DNA of 64,000 nucleotides. Source: Methylococcaceae bacterium. Its GTDB lineage: Bacteria; Pseudomonadota; Gammaproteobacteria; Methylococcales; Methylomonadaceae. The position numbers and the translations under genes are program-made. Numbering within the stretch: position 1 is the stretch's first letter; every line of letters starts with the position of its first letter. This document shows positions 18,626 to 28,662 of this stretch, piece by piece. A model generated the notes under the pieces. It was not told where the DNA came from. It worked only from the letters and a program-made list of their open reading frames with translations, and did no database searches. The stretch covers positions 372,001 through 436,000 of the forward strand of contig JADKAL010000003.1 of NCBI GenBank assembly GCA_016715325.1, read 5' to 3'.

Positions 18626-18841
18626 ATGGTCACGGTAAAATATAAAAATGTCTGTGATTTGTGCGGTCAATCGGTTGCAATTAAAGGCTTGACATTAACG
18701 ACGGAACATAATATTTACAACTTCTGTTGTGCCGGTTGCCAAAGTATCTACAAATTAATTTATATCAATAACCGCGAGCAAGCGCCGGATCAGGCTAACG
18801 GTAATTCTAAAACAAACAATAAATCAAAAGAGGATAACTAA
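18626..18841 (+). CDS. Small heavy-metal-binding domain protein
   Basis: This 71-residue protein is a stand-alone version of the cysteine-rich metal-binding domain found at the N-terminus of some copper/heavy-metal P-type ATPases. Cysteines at C10-x2-C13 and the CCxGC group C34, C35, C38 are the likely ligands. The C-terminal 15 residues are polar and disordered. Only 3 bases separate it from the next gene, which also begins with a CxxC motif, so the pair is probably co-translated. Metal specificity cannot be read from the sequence. Confidence 0.72.
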   Translation: MVTVKYKNVCDLCGQSVAIKGLTLTTEHNIYNFCCAGCQSIYKLIYINNREQAPDQANGNSKTNNKSKEDN

Positions 18842-18844
18842 CAC

Positions 18845-19381
18845 ATGAAAGCTTGCGAAACCTGTTCAGGACGCGCTGAAATCGGCAGTAACCATAAACA
18901 AATGCCGGTATGGCGAAGAGCGGTCGGTTTATTTTTCGTTTACGCGCCGATAGTTACATTACCGTTTGTCTTCGCTAGCGCGTACATGACTTATTTTCAC
19001 CTTTGGATGATCGGCGGGAAAAATATTAAAAAGTTTACCGATTTTCTTCCGGACAGAAACAGTCATCGTTACACCATGAAAAACCAGATTACGATGGATG
19101 GGACATTCAAGCTTAGTCTCGCCCAATCAAAACTGTATTGGATATTAAACTGCACTTGGTACTGTCCCGTGAGCGTTGCCGTATTCGAATGGCATGCCTA
19201 TATGGTTAAGATCGTCGAAAATTGGTGGTGTCCGTTTACCCACAGTAAAAAAGAAGGCTATGCCAATGCCAAAATAGACAAATCCTTTTGGCATATCTAC
19301 CAAGAAGACATCGTTAAATTAGAAGTTTCCGACAGAGACAATCCAATCTGGAATGTCGATGCCGATAAAGAAACTAAATAG
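18845..19381 (+). CDS. Conserved-looking protein of unknown function with one membrane segment
   Basis: I do not recognise this 178-residue protein. It has a CxxC pair at residues 4-7, a basic stretch, a hydrophobic segment at about residues 29-50 likely to span the membrane, and a second half rich in aromatic residues (many Trp, Tyr and Phe) with Cys in CTWYCP and WWCPF contexts. It lies 3 bases after the small metal-binding protein, so a joint role in metal handling or membrane redox is possible, but that is inference from position and cysteines only. Confidence 0.65.
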   Translation: MKACETCSGRAEIGSNHKQMPVWRRAVGLFFVYAPIVTLPFVFASAYMTYFHLWMIGGKNIKKFTDFLPDRNSHRYTMKNQITMDGTFKLSLAQSKLYWILNCTWYCPVSVAVFEWHAYMVKIVENWWCPFTHSKKEGYANAKIDKSFWHIYQEDIVKLEVSDRDNPIWNVDADKETK

Positions 19382-19425
19382 CACTCAGTTATGAGACGAA
19401 TTTTTAACGAAAGTCGGTAACTGAT

Positions 19426-20388
19426 TTGAAGATCGGCAATTATCAACTGCCTAATCGATTTATACTGGCGCCAATGGCCGGTATCAGCGACCGGCCGTTT
19501 CGTTCGATCTGTAAAGATTTCGGTGCGGGATTCGCGGTCTCCGAGATGGTGGCGTCAAATCCCGCTTTACGAGACAATAAAAAAACGCTTTTGAAAGCCG
19601 ATCATGACGGAGAACAAGGCTTATGTTCCGTGCAGATCGTCGGTACCGAACCTAACGAGATGGCTGAGGCCGCCGTTTATAATGTCGAATGCGGCGCAAA
19701 AATAATCGATATTAATATGGGTTGTCCTGCCAAAAAAGTATGTTCAAAGGCGGCGGGTTCGGCATTGTTAAAAGACGTTGAATTGGTCAAGAGAATTCTA
19801 GATTCTGTGGTAAATGCCGTTGACGTCCCGGTTACGCTCAAAATTCGCACAGGATGGGATATTCAAAACCGGAATGCAGTGGAAATCGCGCAAATCGCTG
19901 AAAAGGCCGGCATTGCAGCGCTAACCGTTCACGGTCGGACGCGTGCTTGTAAGTTTGAGGGCACCGCAGAATATGAAACCATTAAAAACGTAAAACAAGC
20001 CGTAAAAATACCTGTTATAGCAAACGGGGATATAGATTCGGCGCCAAAAGCTAGGCTGGTTCTGGAAGCGACAGGCGTCGATGCCGTTATGATCGGACGG
20101 GCTGCCCAAGGCAATCCTTGGTTATTTAAACAAATCGAACATTACGCCAATTTTGACGAACTAATAGAAAAGCCTTCTATGACTGTTATTTACAATACAA
20201 TCGTTCAACATTTGGAAAAGCTTTACAGTTTTTACGGCGACTGTCTCGGTGTTAAGATAGCCCGAAAGCACATCGGATGGTATTTTAAAAATTTGGAATT
20301 TAACAATACCGAACTAAAAGCCAATATTAATCAGGCGATACTACCTACACAGCAAATGCTGCTCGTTAAATCGGCTTTTACTCTCTAA
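19426..20388 (+). CDS. dusB: tRNA-dihydrouridine synthase B
   Basis: DusB reduces uridine to dihydrouridine in tRNA using FMN. The TIM-barrel pattern is complete: LAPMAGISDRPFR at the N-terminus, NMGCPAKKV with the catalytic cysteine region, TLKIRTGW, LTVHGRTR, ANGDI and MIGRAAQGNPW. The start is TTG, because an in-frame stop lies just upstream and no ATG is present in the expected place. The 320-residue length fits. It is followed by fis after 20 bases, the classic dusB-fis operon, in which dusB is the leader gene. Confidence 0.95.
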   Translation: MKIGNYQLPNRFILAPMAGISDRPFRSICKDFGAGFAVSEMVASNPALRDNKKTLLKADHDGEQGLCSVQIVGTEPNEMAEAAVYNVECGAKIIDINMGCPAKKVCSKAAGSALLKDVELVKRILDSVVNAVDVPVTLKIRTGWDIQNRNAVEIAQIAEKAGIAALTVHGRTRACKFEGTAEYETIKNVKQAVKIPVIANGDIDSAPKARLVLEATGVDAVMIGRAAQGNPWLFKQIEHYANFDELIEKPSMTVIYNTIVQHLEKLYSFYGDCLGVKIARKHIGWYFKNLEFNNTELKANINQAILPTQQMLLVKSAFTL

Positions 20389-20408
20389 CTAAACATATCT
20401 CTTGCGTG

Positions 20409-20693
20409 ATGGATACTTCCTTTGAAGGCAATAAAGTCATTGAAGAAAATGTAAATTTGAGCTTGTGTACGCCATTGTCGGTGCATGTCAAACAAACCGT
20501 TTCGCGCTATTTGGAACAGTTAAACGGGCATGACGTTTTGGATCTATATGAAATGGTATTATCCGAAGTAGAAAAACCGCTTTTACAAGCGGCATTGGAG
20601 CATTCGGGCCATAATCAAAGTAAAGCGGCAAAAATGTTAGGTTTAAGTCGTAGCACCCTACGGAAAAAAATGGAATTTTACGGTCTCGCATAA
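20409..20693 (+). CDS. fis: DNA-binding protein Fis
   Basis: Fis is a nucleoid-associated protein that bends DNA and acts in growth-phase control and recombination. The C-terminal helix-turn-helix is unmistakable (HNQSKAAKMLGLSRSTLRKKM, residues of about 70-90), preceded by the dimerisation core. The length is 94 residues from the ATG; a GTG directly before it is the alternative start. It is the second gene of dusB-fis. The N-terminal flexible arm is longer in sequence and less conserved, as usual. Confidence 0.95.
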   Translation: MDTSFEGNKVIEENVNLSLCTPLSVHVKQTVSRYLEQLNGHDVLDLYEMVLSEVEKPLLQAALEHSGHNQSKAAKMLGLSRSTLRKKMEFYGLA

Positions 20694-20796
20694 CTTTAAG
20701 ATCGGTTCATACAGCGATTAAAGCGGCTTTCTAAGTACACATCACTTTTTAAACAATAAGTTAAATCCTTCATCTTTTTTCTAATAGTCTTGCCGA

Positions 20797-22353
20797 ATGA
20801 AAAAAAAAATAACTCGAGCACTAGTAAGTGTCTCAGACAAATCGAATATCGTCGATTTCTGCCGTGAACTTAGTCAATTAGGTATAGAAATTCTCTCTAC
20901 CGGCGGGACTGCAAAGTTGCTTGCCCGGAATCAAATCGATGTTGTCGAAGTTGCCGATTACACCGGTTTCCCTGAAATGATGGATGGGCGGGTAAAAACA
21001 TTACACCCTAAAATTCACGGCGGCATTTTGGGGCGGCGAGGTATCGACGATGCGGTTATGAAAGCCAATTCAATAAACCCGATCGATATGGTGGTGGTTA
21101 ACTTATATCCGTTCGAACAGACTATCGCATCCCCGGATCGCGATTTAGAAACGGCTATAGAAAATATCGACATCGGCGGGCCGACTATGATTCGCGCCGC
21201 GGCTAAAAACTATAACGATGTTGCCGTCATTGTGAATCCTTCCGATTACAACAAAACGCTTGAAGAACTGAAAGCGGAGGATGGGCTTTCGCAGCAAACC
21301 CGTTTTGAATTGGCCTTAAAATGTTTCAATCATACCGCCCATTACGATACGGCCATTGCAACTTATTTGTCTAAAGTTAATGGGGAAGAATTTCCGGAAA
21401 CTTTGAACTTACAATTTTCTTTGAGTCAAGCCATGCGCTATGGCGAAAATCCGCATCAAAATGCAGCTTTTTATTGCGAATCGAATCCCGAAACCGGAAC
21501 AATAGGATCGGCAAAACAACTACAAGGCAAAGATTTGTCCTTTAATAATATAGCCGATGCGGATGCGGCGTTGGAATGTGTCAAATCATTTTCCGAGCAA
21601 CCGACCTGTGTGATTGTCAAGCACGCCAATCCTTGCGGGGTAGCGGAATCCGACACCCTGCTTGAAGCCTACGAAAAAGCCTATGCAACCGATCCGACTT
21701 CAGCATTCGGCGGCATCATCGCCTTCAATCGAGAGTTGGATGTGCAAACGGCGGCCGAAATAATAAAACGTCAATTTGTCGAAGTTATTATTGCACCGGT
21801 TATCAGTCAAGACGCGCAAACGGTATTGGCAGGCAAAGCCAATATTAGAGTTCTTCAGTGCGGTCGATTTACCGAAAGTCATCATGCCGTCTTGGATCTG
21901 AAGAAAATAAGCGGCGGCTTGCTTGTTCAGGAAAAAGATCACGGACGGGTCGAGTTCGGTGATTTAAAGGTTGTGAGCGCGCGACAGCCGACTGACGACG
22001 AATTTAAAGATATGATGTTCGCTTGGAAAGTCGCAAAATTCGTCAAATCGAATGCTATTGTTTACGCCAAGAAAGGGCAGACTATCGGGGTCGGCGCCGG
22101 TCAGATGAGCCGAGTTTATTCGGCCAAAATCGCCGGAATTAAAGCGGCCGACGAAGGTTTGATCGTTGCGGGTTCCGCGATGGCGTCGGATGCTTTTTTT
22201 CCATTCAGGGACGGTATCGATTCGGCGGCAGCCGCCGGTATAACCGCCATTATTCAACCCGGCGGGTCTATGCGCGATAACGAAGTGATCGACGCAGCGA
22301 ATGAACATAACATCGCTATGGTATTTACCGGAATGCGTCATTTCAGGCATTAA
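20797..22353 (+). CDS. purH: Bifunctional AICAR formyltransferase / IMP cyclohydrolase
   Basis: PurH carries out the last two steps of de novo IMP synthesis. The N-terminal IMP cyclohydrolase domain has [33 protein letters not shown] and the [14 protein letters not shown] segment. The C-terminal formyltransferase domain has [29 protein letters not shown] and FPFRDGID. At 518 residues it is the usual length. It lies 58 bases upstream of purD, as in most gammaproteobacteria. Confidence 0.97.
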   Translation: MKKKITRALVSVSDKSNIVDFCRELSQLGIEILSTGGTAKLLARNQIDVVEVADYTGFPEMMDGRVKTLHPKIHGGILGRRGIDDAVMKANSINPIDMVVVNLYPFEQTIASPDRDLETAIENIDIGGPTMIRAAAKNYNDVAVIVNPSDYNKTLEELKAEDGLSQQTRFELALKCFNHTAHYDTAIATYLSKVNGEEFPETLNLQFSLSQAMRYGENPHQNAAFYCESNPETGTIGSAKQLQGKDLSFNNIADADAALECVKSFSEQPTCVIVKHANPCGVAESDTLLEAYEKAYATDPTSAFGGIIAFNRELDVQTAAEIIKRQFVEVIIAPVISQDAQTVLAGKANIRVLQCGRFTESHHAVLDLKKISGGLLVQEKDHGRVEFGDLKVVSARQPTDDEFKDMMFAWKVAKFVKSNAIVYAKKGQTIGVGAGQMSRVYSAKIAGIKAADEGLIVAGSAMASDAFFPFRDGIDSAAAAGITAIIQPGGSMRDNEVIDAANEHNIAMVFTGMRHFRH

Positions 22354-22411
22354 GCGAAGTCTGGGAAGTATTCGAGTTTAACGCTGATTAAATCTAACTT
22401 AGATCGTAACT

Positions 22412-23687
22412 ATGAAAATTCTTATTGTCGGAAGCGGCGGACGCGAACACGCCTTGGCTTGGAAAGCTAAACAATCTCCTAAAGTTACCAAGGTATTTGT
22501 CGCCCCTGGAAATGCCGGAACTGCGCTGGAAGCAGGTCTTGAAAATATCGCCATCGCGGCAACGGAGATTGAAAAGCTGATCGTATTTGCGACAGAGGAA
22601 GGGATCGATTTGACTATCATCGGGCCGGAAGTTCCGCTGACGATGGGTATCGTAGACAGTTTTCAACAAGCCGGTCTGCAGTGTTTCGGACCGACCGCAC
22701 AAGCGGCGCAGCTTGAAGGTTCCAAGCGTTTTTGCAAAGACTTCATGGTTAAATACGGCATCCCCACGGCTAAATACCGAAGCTTTACCGATCAAAATGA
22801 GGCTATTTCGTACATCAAGCAAGAAGGCGCACCGATTGTAGTCAAAGCCGATGGCTTGGCCGCCGGAAAAGGCGTGGTCGTTGCGCAAACCGAAGCAGAA
22901 GCCATCGATGCGGTTTTAGACATGCTTTCCGGTAACGCATTCGGTTCAGCCGGAAGCCGGGTCGTCATCGAAGAGTTTTTACAAGGCGAAGAAGCGAGTT
23001 TTATTGTGATTGCCGATGGGAATCAGGCCTTAGCAATGGCGACATCGCAAGATCATAAGGCGCGTGATAATGGGGATAAAGGTCCTAATACCGGCGGCAT
23101 GGGGGCTTATTCGCCGGCTCCGGTTGTAACGCCTGAAATTCATCGGCGCGTGATGAATGACGTTATTAACCCGACCTTAGCCGGTATGATCGCAGATGGT
23201 AATCCTTATGTCGGTTTTCTGTATGCAGGGTTGATGATCGCGCCGGACGGCGCTATTAAAGTGCTGGAATACAATTGCCGCTTCGGTGATCCTGAAACTC
23301 AGCCTATCATGATGCGGCTAAAAAGCGATTTGGTCGAGCTATGCGAAGCCGCATTATCCGGTAAGCTCGATCAAACTAGCACCGATTGGGACGATAGAGC
23401 GGCTTTAGGCGTAGTAATGGCGGCGGGCGGTTATCCCGATAGCTACAAGCAAGGCGCGGAAATTAGCGGCTTGCCGCTACAAGAAATGGAAGCTACTAAG
23501 GTTTTCCATGCCGGTACCCAATTGCTAGGCAATTCTGTTGTCACTTCGGGCGGTCGTGTACTCTGTGTCTGCGCCTTGGGCGATACGATCAAAAGAAGCT
23601 CAGGCAAAAGCCTACGATTTAGTCGATACAATTCAGTGGGACAATGTTTATTACCGTACGGATATCGGTTTTAAAGGGATAAATTAA
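22412..23687 (+). CDS. purD: Phosphoribosylamine-glycine ligase, with a frameshift near the C-terminus
   Basis: PurD joins glycine to phosphoribosylamine in purine synthesis. It has the ATP-grasp pattern: GSGGREHALAWK at the start, GPEVPLTMGIVDS, VVKADGLAAGKGVVVA, NTGGMGAYSP and LEYNCRFGDPETQ. The uninterrupted frame ends at 23674 with an abnormal tail. Removing one A from the AAAA run at 23591-23594 restores a normal end (AQAKAYDLVDTIQW, then YYRTDIG) with a stop at 23685-23687 and 424 residues. As written, about the last 27 residues are replaced. A sequence error is likely. Confidence 0.9.
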
Positions 23688-23795
23688 GGCCGAACGATAG
23701 TTTTGCTATCGCTAATTCAAATAAACCGGCTAATAAAGACTCACGAAGTCTACCGGAAATTTACAGGTGCGTTGTTTGTTTAGACTTTGCGCTCT

Positions 23796-23837
23796 TTGAT
23801 CTATATCAATGTTCGTTTTTGTTAAAAGTTATATCTT
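23796..23837 (+). promoter_or_regulatory. FNR-type box and -10 element (class II layout) upstream of nifJ
   Basis: TTGATCTATATCAA at 23796-23809 is a perfect FNR consensus. TATCTT at 23832-23837 is a plausible -10 hexamer. The distance from box centre to -10 is the same as at 3911-3952 and places the box at -41.5 relative to a start near 23844. Pyruvate:ferredoxin oxidoreductase is oxygen-sensitive, so induction by low oxygen makes sense. Binding is inferred. Confidence 0.75.
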
Positions 23838-23938
23838 AATCAACGTAATTTCATTGTATTAAAAAAATAGAGAGGCTAATTGACTTTCTTGTACATTGAA
23901 AACGAAGCGTGTTTCAGCCCTTCCGGAAGAATATTAAG

Positions 23939-26900
23939 ATGTTCAAACAGCACTCACTCACCATCGACGGCAATCAAGCAGTCGCCATGGTTGCCCATAA
24001 ATTAAACGAAATGATCGCCATATACCCGATTACGCCGTCTTCTGCAATGGGCGAATGGGCGGACGAATGGTCTTCTCGCGGACAAACGAATTTATGGGAA
24101 ACCGTCCCGGAAGTCATTGAAATGCAAAGTGAAGGTGGCGCAGCTGGCGCCATCCACGGTGCTTTGCAAGCCGGTGCTTTGGCGACGACCTTTACCGCTT
24201 CGCAAGGCTTGCTGTTGATGCTGCCTAATATGTACAAGATTGCGGGCGAATTGACTCCCACGGTGTTTCATATTGCCGCCCGCTCGCTGGCCTGCCAGGG
24301 CTTGTCCATTTTCGGCGACCATAGCGATGTGATGTCGGCCCGGATGACCGGGTTTGCGATGCTGTGTTCCAACTCCCCTCAAGAAGCGATGGATTTTGCG
24401 TTAATAGCACAAGCCGCCAGTCTGGAAGGCCGAATTCCGGTGATGCATTTCTTCGACGGTTTCAGGACTTCGCACGAAGTCGCCAAGATTACCGCCATTG
24501 AAGATAGTGTCTTGCGTACCATGATTGATCAACAATGGATAACGGCGCATAAAAACCGAGCGTTAACGCCGGATAAGCCGGTGTTACGGGGTACGGCGCA
24601 AAACCCCGACGTTTATTTTCAGGCGCGGGAAACGGTCAATCCTTACTACCATGTGTTTCCGGACATAGTCCAAAATGCCATGAATAAATTTGCCACGTTA
24701 ACCGGAAGGCAATACCGCTTATTTGATTATGTCGGTTCGGAACAGGCCGATCGGGTTGTCATCATTATGGGTTCGGGTGCTGAGGCGGTATCGGAAACGA
24801 TAGATTATCTCAATCGTCAGGGCGAAGCCTTAGGCTTGCTTAAAGTAAGGCTGTATCGCCCATTCGATGCCAAGAACTTGCTCGCAGCCTTGCCAGCGTC
24901 TTGTCGAAAAATAGCAGTGCTCGACCGCACCAAAGAACCGGGTGCTGACGGTGAACCGCTATACAAGGATGTGGTAGCAGCCATTGCAACTAATGCGATG
25001 AGTCCGTCACCAAAGTTTGCCGTGCTTCCTAAAATTGTCGGAGGGCGTTATGGTTTATCGTCAAAGGAGTTTACGCCTGGGATGATTAAGGCTGTGTTTG
25101 ATGAACTGAAAAAAGACCAGCCGAAAAACAATTTCACTATCGGCATCCACGACGATGTAACTCATACCAGCCTGAAATGGGATCCTGCATACCGAACCGA
25201 TGCACACAACGGTACTTTCCAGGCACTATTTTACGGCCTCGGTAGCGACGGCACGGTCAGCGCCAATAAAAATACGATTAAGATTATTGGCGAGGATACT
25301 GATCTCTATGCGCAAGGCTATTTTGTCTACGATTCTAAAAAATCCGGCGCGGTTACCGTTTCGCACTTGCGATTCGGCCCAAGTCCAATCCGTTCGACGT
25401 ATCTGATTGGCGAGAACGATGCGGATTTTATCGGTTGCCATCAGACGATTTTTTTAGAGCGTTATCCTATGCTAGATAACGCCACCAACAACGCAGTTTT
25501 CCTGCTCAATTCCGCAGAATCGCCTGATATAGTTTGGGATTCGTTGCCGCGAAAAATGCAGCAACAGATGATTGCCAAAAAAATCCGCTTTTATGTCATC
25601 GACGGTTATGCAGTCGCCGAAAAAAGCGGCATGGGCAAACGCATCAATACCATCATGCAAACCTGTTTTTTTGCCATTTCCGGCGTGTTACCGCAAGCGC
25701 AGGCTATAATAGCCATTAAACAAGCGGTGGAAAAAACCTACGGTAAAAAAGGCCAACGCATTGTCGACATCAATTTCAAGGCTATCGATGAAACTGTCGC
25801 AAGTCTGCATCAAGTGCCGATTCCTACGGCTATCACCAGCAATTTTGATATCCGCTCCTTAATTCAGGATTCCGCGCCAACCTTTATCAAACAAGTCACT
25901 GGTGAAATTATTGCCGGGCGGGGCGATTGGTTGCCGGTCAGCGCGATGCCTGTCGACGGCACGTTCCCAACCGGTACAGCCGCTTATGAAAAGCGCAATT
26001 TAGCACTGGAAATTCCAGTGTGGGAAACCGATTTATGCACCCAATGCGGCAAATGCGTGATGGTTTGCCCGCATGGCGTCATCCGCAGTAAAATCTATTC
26101 GACTGACCTGTTACAAAACGCTCCGGCGACGTTTAAACAGGCGTCGATGTTGGGCAAAGACTTTCCTGCCGGGCTTTCGATGACCTATCAAGTCGCGCCG
26201 GAGGATTGCACGGGCTGTACCTTATGCGTCGATATTTGTCCGATACGGGATAAATCCAACGCCAGCCGAAAGGCATTGAATATGCATCCGCAACCGGCTT
26301 TACGCGAGTCCGAACGGGAAAACTGGGACTTTTTTTTAAGACTCCCAGAATATGACCGCCGTTTGATAAAATCAAATACCATCAAAGGCTCAATGGTCAT
26401 GCAACCGTTATTTGAGTTTTCCGGCGCGTGTGTCGGCTGCGGCGAAACGCCGTATTTAAAACTGGCGTCGCAACTCTTCGGCGACCGGATGATCGTTGCC
26501 AACGCCACCGGTTGCTCATCCATCTACGGCGGCAATTTACCAACAACGCCGTGGACAAAAAATGCAGATGGACGCGGTCCCGCTTGGAGTAATTCCTTGT
26601 TTGAAGACAATGCCGAATTCGGCTTAGGCATCCGTATCGCATTGGATAAGCAAAACGAACAGGCTAAAGAATTGTTAACTTCGCTTGCTGCGCAACTTGG
26701 TAATGATCGAGTTAATGTTATTTTGAATGCCGACCAGTCCGATGAAGCCGGTATTTATGAACAACGAGAACGGATAACCGAACTCAAGCAACACTTGCAA
26801 GGCTTAACCGAACCCGCCGCTCAAACCTTGTTGCAACTCGCCGACCATTTATGCAAAAAAAGCGTCTGGATTGTCGGCGGCGACGGTTGGGCTTATGACA

Positions 26901-27577
26901 TCGGTTATGGCGGCTTAGACCATGTTCTGGCGAGTGGCCGCAATGTCAATATTTTAGTATTGGATACCGAAGTCTATTCCAACACCGGTGGGCAAAAATC
27001 GAAATCTACACCGTTGGGTGCAGTGGCTAAGTTCGCAGCCGGCGGCAAAGCCCAGGTTAAAAAGGATCTGGCGCTATTGGCGATGGATTACAGTAATGTT
27101 TATGTCGCCCATGTTGCTTACGCCGGGAAGGATACGCAAACCTTGAATGCCTTTTTGGAAGCGGAAGCGCATGACGGCCCGTCAATCATCATTGCCTACG
27201 CACCCTGTATTGCCCACGGTGTCGATTTGTCCAATAACCATCGCCAACAAAATCTAGCAGTCAAGAGTGGGCATTGGCCGTTATTCCGCTTCGACCCGAA
27301 TAAGATTAAGCAAGGCAAAAATCCTATGCACCTGGATTCACCTGAACCTTCAATACCACTTCGTGATTTTGTCAGTACAGAAACACGTTTCAGTATGCTA
27401 TGGCAAACCCATCCGGAAGATGCCGAACGGTTTTTGGAGCAAGCCCAGCAGGAAGTTAAAAACCGATACCACTATTACAAACAATTGTCGGAACTGGAAT
27501 GGAGTGACGCCACCCGTGTGTCTGCGGTCAAAGCACAATTAAAAACCGACGACATTGTGGCGAAAGATCATGGTTGA
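23939..27577 (+). CDS. nifJ: Pyruvate:ferredoxin (flavodoxin) oxidoreductase
   Basis: The enzyme converts pyruvate and CoA to acetyl-CoA and CO2 and reduces ferredoxin or flavodoxin. All domains lie in one chain: N-terminal thiamine-pyrophosphate pyrimidine domain (YPITPSSAMGEW), the gamma domain, two 4Fe-4S motifs (CTQCGKCVMVCP and CTGCTLCVDICP, near residues 690 and 745), CVGCGET, TGCSSIYGG and the GGDGWAYDIGYGGLDH diphosphate-binding motif. The ATG at 23939 after GGAAGAA is preferred to an upstream GTG and gives 1212 residues. Oxygen-sensitive enzymes of this kind imply low-oxygen metabolism. A dihydroorotate-dehydrogenase-like gene overlaps its end by 8 bases. Confidence 0.96.
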   Translation: MFKQHSLTIDGNQAVAMVAHKLNEMIAIYPITPSSAMGEWADEWSSRGQTNLWETVPEVIEMQSEGGAAGAIHGALQAGALATTFTASQGLLLMLPNMYKIAGELTPTVFHIAARSLACQGLSIFGDHSDVMSARMTGFAMLCSNSPQEAMDFALIAQAASLEGRIPVMHFFDGFRTSHEVAKITAIEDSVLRTMIDQQWITAHKNRALTPDKPVLRGTAQNPDVYFQARETVNPYYHVFPDIVQNAMNKFATLTGRQYRLFDYVGSEQADRVVIIMGSGAEAVSETIDYLNRQGEALGLLKVRLYRPFDAKNLLAALPASCRKIAVLDRTKEPGADGEPLYKDVVAAIATNAMSPSPKFAVLPKIVGGRYGLSSKEFTPGMIKAVFDELKKDQPKNNFTIGIHDDVTHTSLKWDPAYRTDAHNGTFQALFYGLGSDGTVSANKNTIKIIGEDTDLYAQGYFVYDSKKSGAVTVSHLRFGPSPIRSTYLIGENDADFIGCHQTIFLERYPMLDNATNNAVFLLNSAESPDIVWDSLPRKMQQQMIAKKIRFYVIDGYAVAEKSGMGKRINTIMQTCFFAISGVLPQAQAIIAIKQAVEKTYGKKGQRIVDINFKAIDETVASLHQVPIPTAITSNFDIRSLIQDSAPTFIKQVTGEIIAGRGDWLPVSAMPVDGTFPTGTAAYEKRNLALEIPVWETDLCTQCGKCVMVCPHGVIRSKIYSTDLLQNAPATFKQASMLGKDFPAGLSMTYQVAPEDCTGCTLCVDICPIRDKSNASRKALNMHPQPALRESERENWDFFLRLPEYDRRLIKSNTIKGSMVMQPLFEFSGACVGCGETPYLKLASQLFGDRMIVANATGCSSIYGGNLPTTPWTKNADGRGPAWSNSLFEDNAEFGLGIRIALDKQNEQAKELLTSLAAQLGNDRVNVILNADQSDEAGIYEQRERITELKQHLQGLTEPAAQTLLQLADHLCKKSVWIVGGDGWAYDIGYGGLDHVLASGRNVNILVLDTEVYSNTGGQKSKSTPLGAVAKFAAGGKAQVKKDLALLAMDYSNVYVAHVAYAGKDTQTLNAFLEAEAHDGPSIIIAYAPCIAHGVDLSNNHRQQNLAVKSGHWPLFRFDPNKIKQGKNPMHLDSPEPSIPLRDFVSTETRFSMLWQTHPEDAERFLEQAQQEVKNRYHYYKQLSELEWSDATRVSAVKAQLKTDDIVAKDHG

Positions 27578-28583
27578 TTTAACGACGACTTATTTGGGCT
27601 TAAAACTGGCGCATCCGCTCGTGCCATCCGCTTCTCCATTCACCAAAGATACCGACACGGCGCGTAGGCTCGAAGATGCGGGAGCGGCAGCGCTGGTCAT
27701 GCAATCTTTGTTTGAGGAAAAAATCGAAGCCGAACAACGTCAAATGGAACGCTTTTTTTATCAGCAAGCTATCGGTCACGGCGAAGCAGATTCATTCCAT
27801 CCGATACCGGATAAAATCCAGACTTATCAGGAACACTACCTGGAAAATTTGCAAAAAATTAAATCAGCCTTGCATATACCCGTGATTGCCAGCCTGAATG
27901 GCACGTCAATCGGCGGCTGGGTCGAATACGGCAAGCAACTCCAGCAAGCAGGTGCCGATGCGCTGGAGTTGAATGTCTATCACGTTGCGGCGAATCTGGA
28001 AGAAAGCAGTGAAGATGTGGAAAACCGTTATCTTGCGATTTTGCAAGAACTGAAACGGCACGTCAGCTTACCGATTACCATGAAACTATCGCCGCAATTC
28101 AGTTCGCCGATCCATTTTGCTAAACGGCTTGAAGCCTCCGGTGTAGATGGCATCGCTATCTTTAACCGGTTTTACCAGCCAGATATCGACCTGGAAACGT
28201 TAGACGTAATACCGAAACTTGAGCTTTCAACCTCTGCCGAAGCTTTATTACGTGTGCGCTGGACGGCGTTGTTATATGGCAAGGTGGATATATCATTAGC
28301 TGTTACCGGCGGCTTTCATACGGTTGAAGAGGTCGTCAAAGCATTAATGGCGGGTGCCGATGTGGTACATCTTTGCAGTGCCTTACTTAAACAGGGCAGT
28401 TCAAGATTAACTGAAATCCGTAATGAACTGGAAAACTGGTTAGAAGAACATGAATACGAATCCATCCGGCAATTAAAAGGCAGCGTCAGCCAGCAACATG
28501 CCATCGATCCGAGCGCTTTTGAGCGGGCAAATTATGTGCAAGTGCTGGATAGTTATTCACATCCTAGCGGTGTTTTAAGATAA
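27570..28583 (+). CDS. Dihydroorotate dehydrogenase-like protein
   Basis: The protein has the FMN-binding TIM-barrel of dihydroorotate and dihydropyrimidine dehydrogenases (LAHPLVPSASPFT, VIASLNGTSIGGW, PITMKLSPQFS, VTGGFHTVEEVVKALMAGADVV). At 337 residues from ATG 27570 it matches a family usually annotated as dihydroorotate-dehydrogenase-like and often found next to pyruvate:ferredoxin oxidoreductase. It overlaps the nifJ stop by 8 bases and should be co-translated. That partner and the lack of pyr genes nearby argue against a main role in pyrimidine synthesis. It may exchange electrons with the nifJ product, which is inference. Confidence 0.83.
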   Translation: MVDLTTTYLGLKLAHPLVPSASPFTKDTDTARRLEDAGAAALVMQSLFEEKIEAEQRQMERFFYQQAIGHGEADSFHPIPDKIQTYQEHYLENLQKIKSALHIPVIASLNGTSIGGWVEYGKQLQQAGADALELNVYHVAANLEESSEDVENRYLAILQELKRHVSLPITMKLSPQFSSPIHFAKRLEASGVDGIAIFNRFYQPDIDLETLDVIPKLELSTSAEALLRVRWTALLYGKVDISLAVTGGFHTVEEVVKALMAGADVVHLCSALLKQGSSRLTEIRNELENWLEEHEYESIRQLKGSVSQQHAIDPSAFERANYVQVLDSYSHPSGVLR

Positions 28584-28662
28584 CATTTTTTATAAATTTA
28601 CCTGTACAAATCTATAGAGTGTTTATTGATCTTATAGATTCGGCCTTGTGAAGTTTTAATCT

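Noticed and set aside
23588..23600. Programmed frameshift in purD
   Set aside because: There is no slippery heptamer or following structure, and relatives do not use one.
23695..23711. Terminator after purD (CGATAG stem, 5-base loop)
   Set aside because: The stem is only 6 bases and has no T run.
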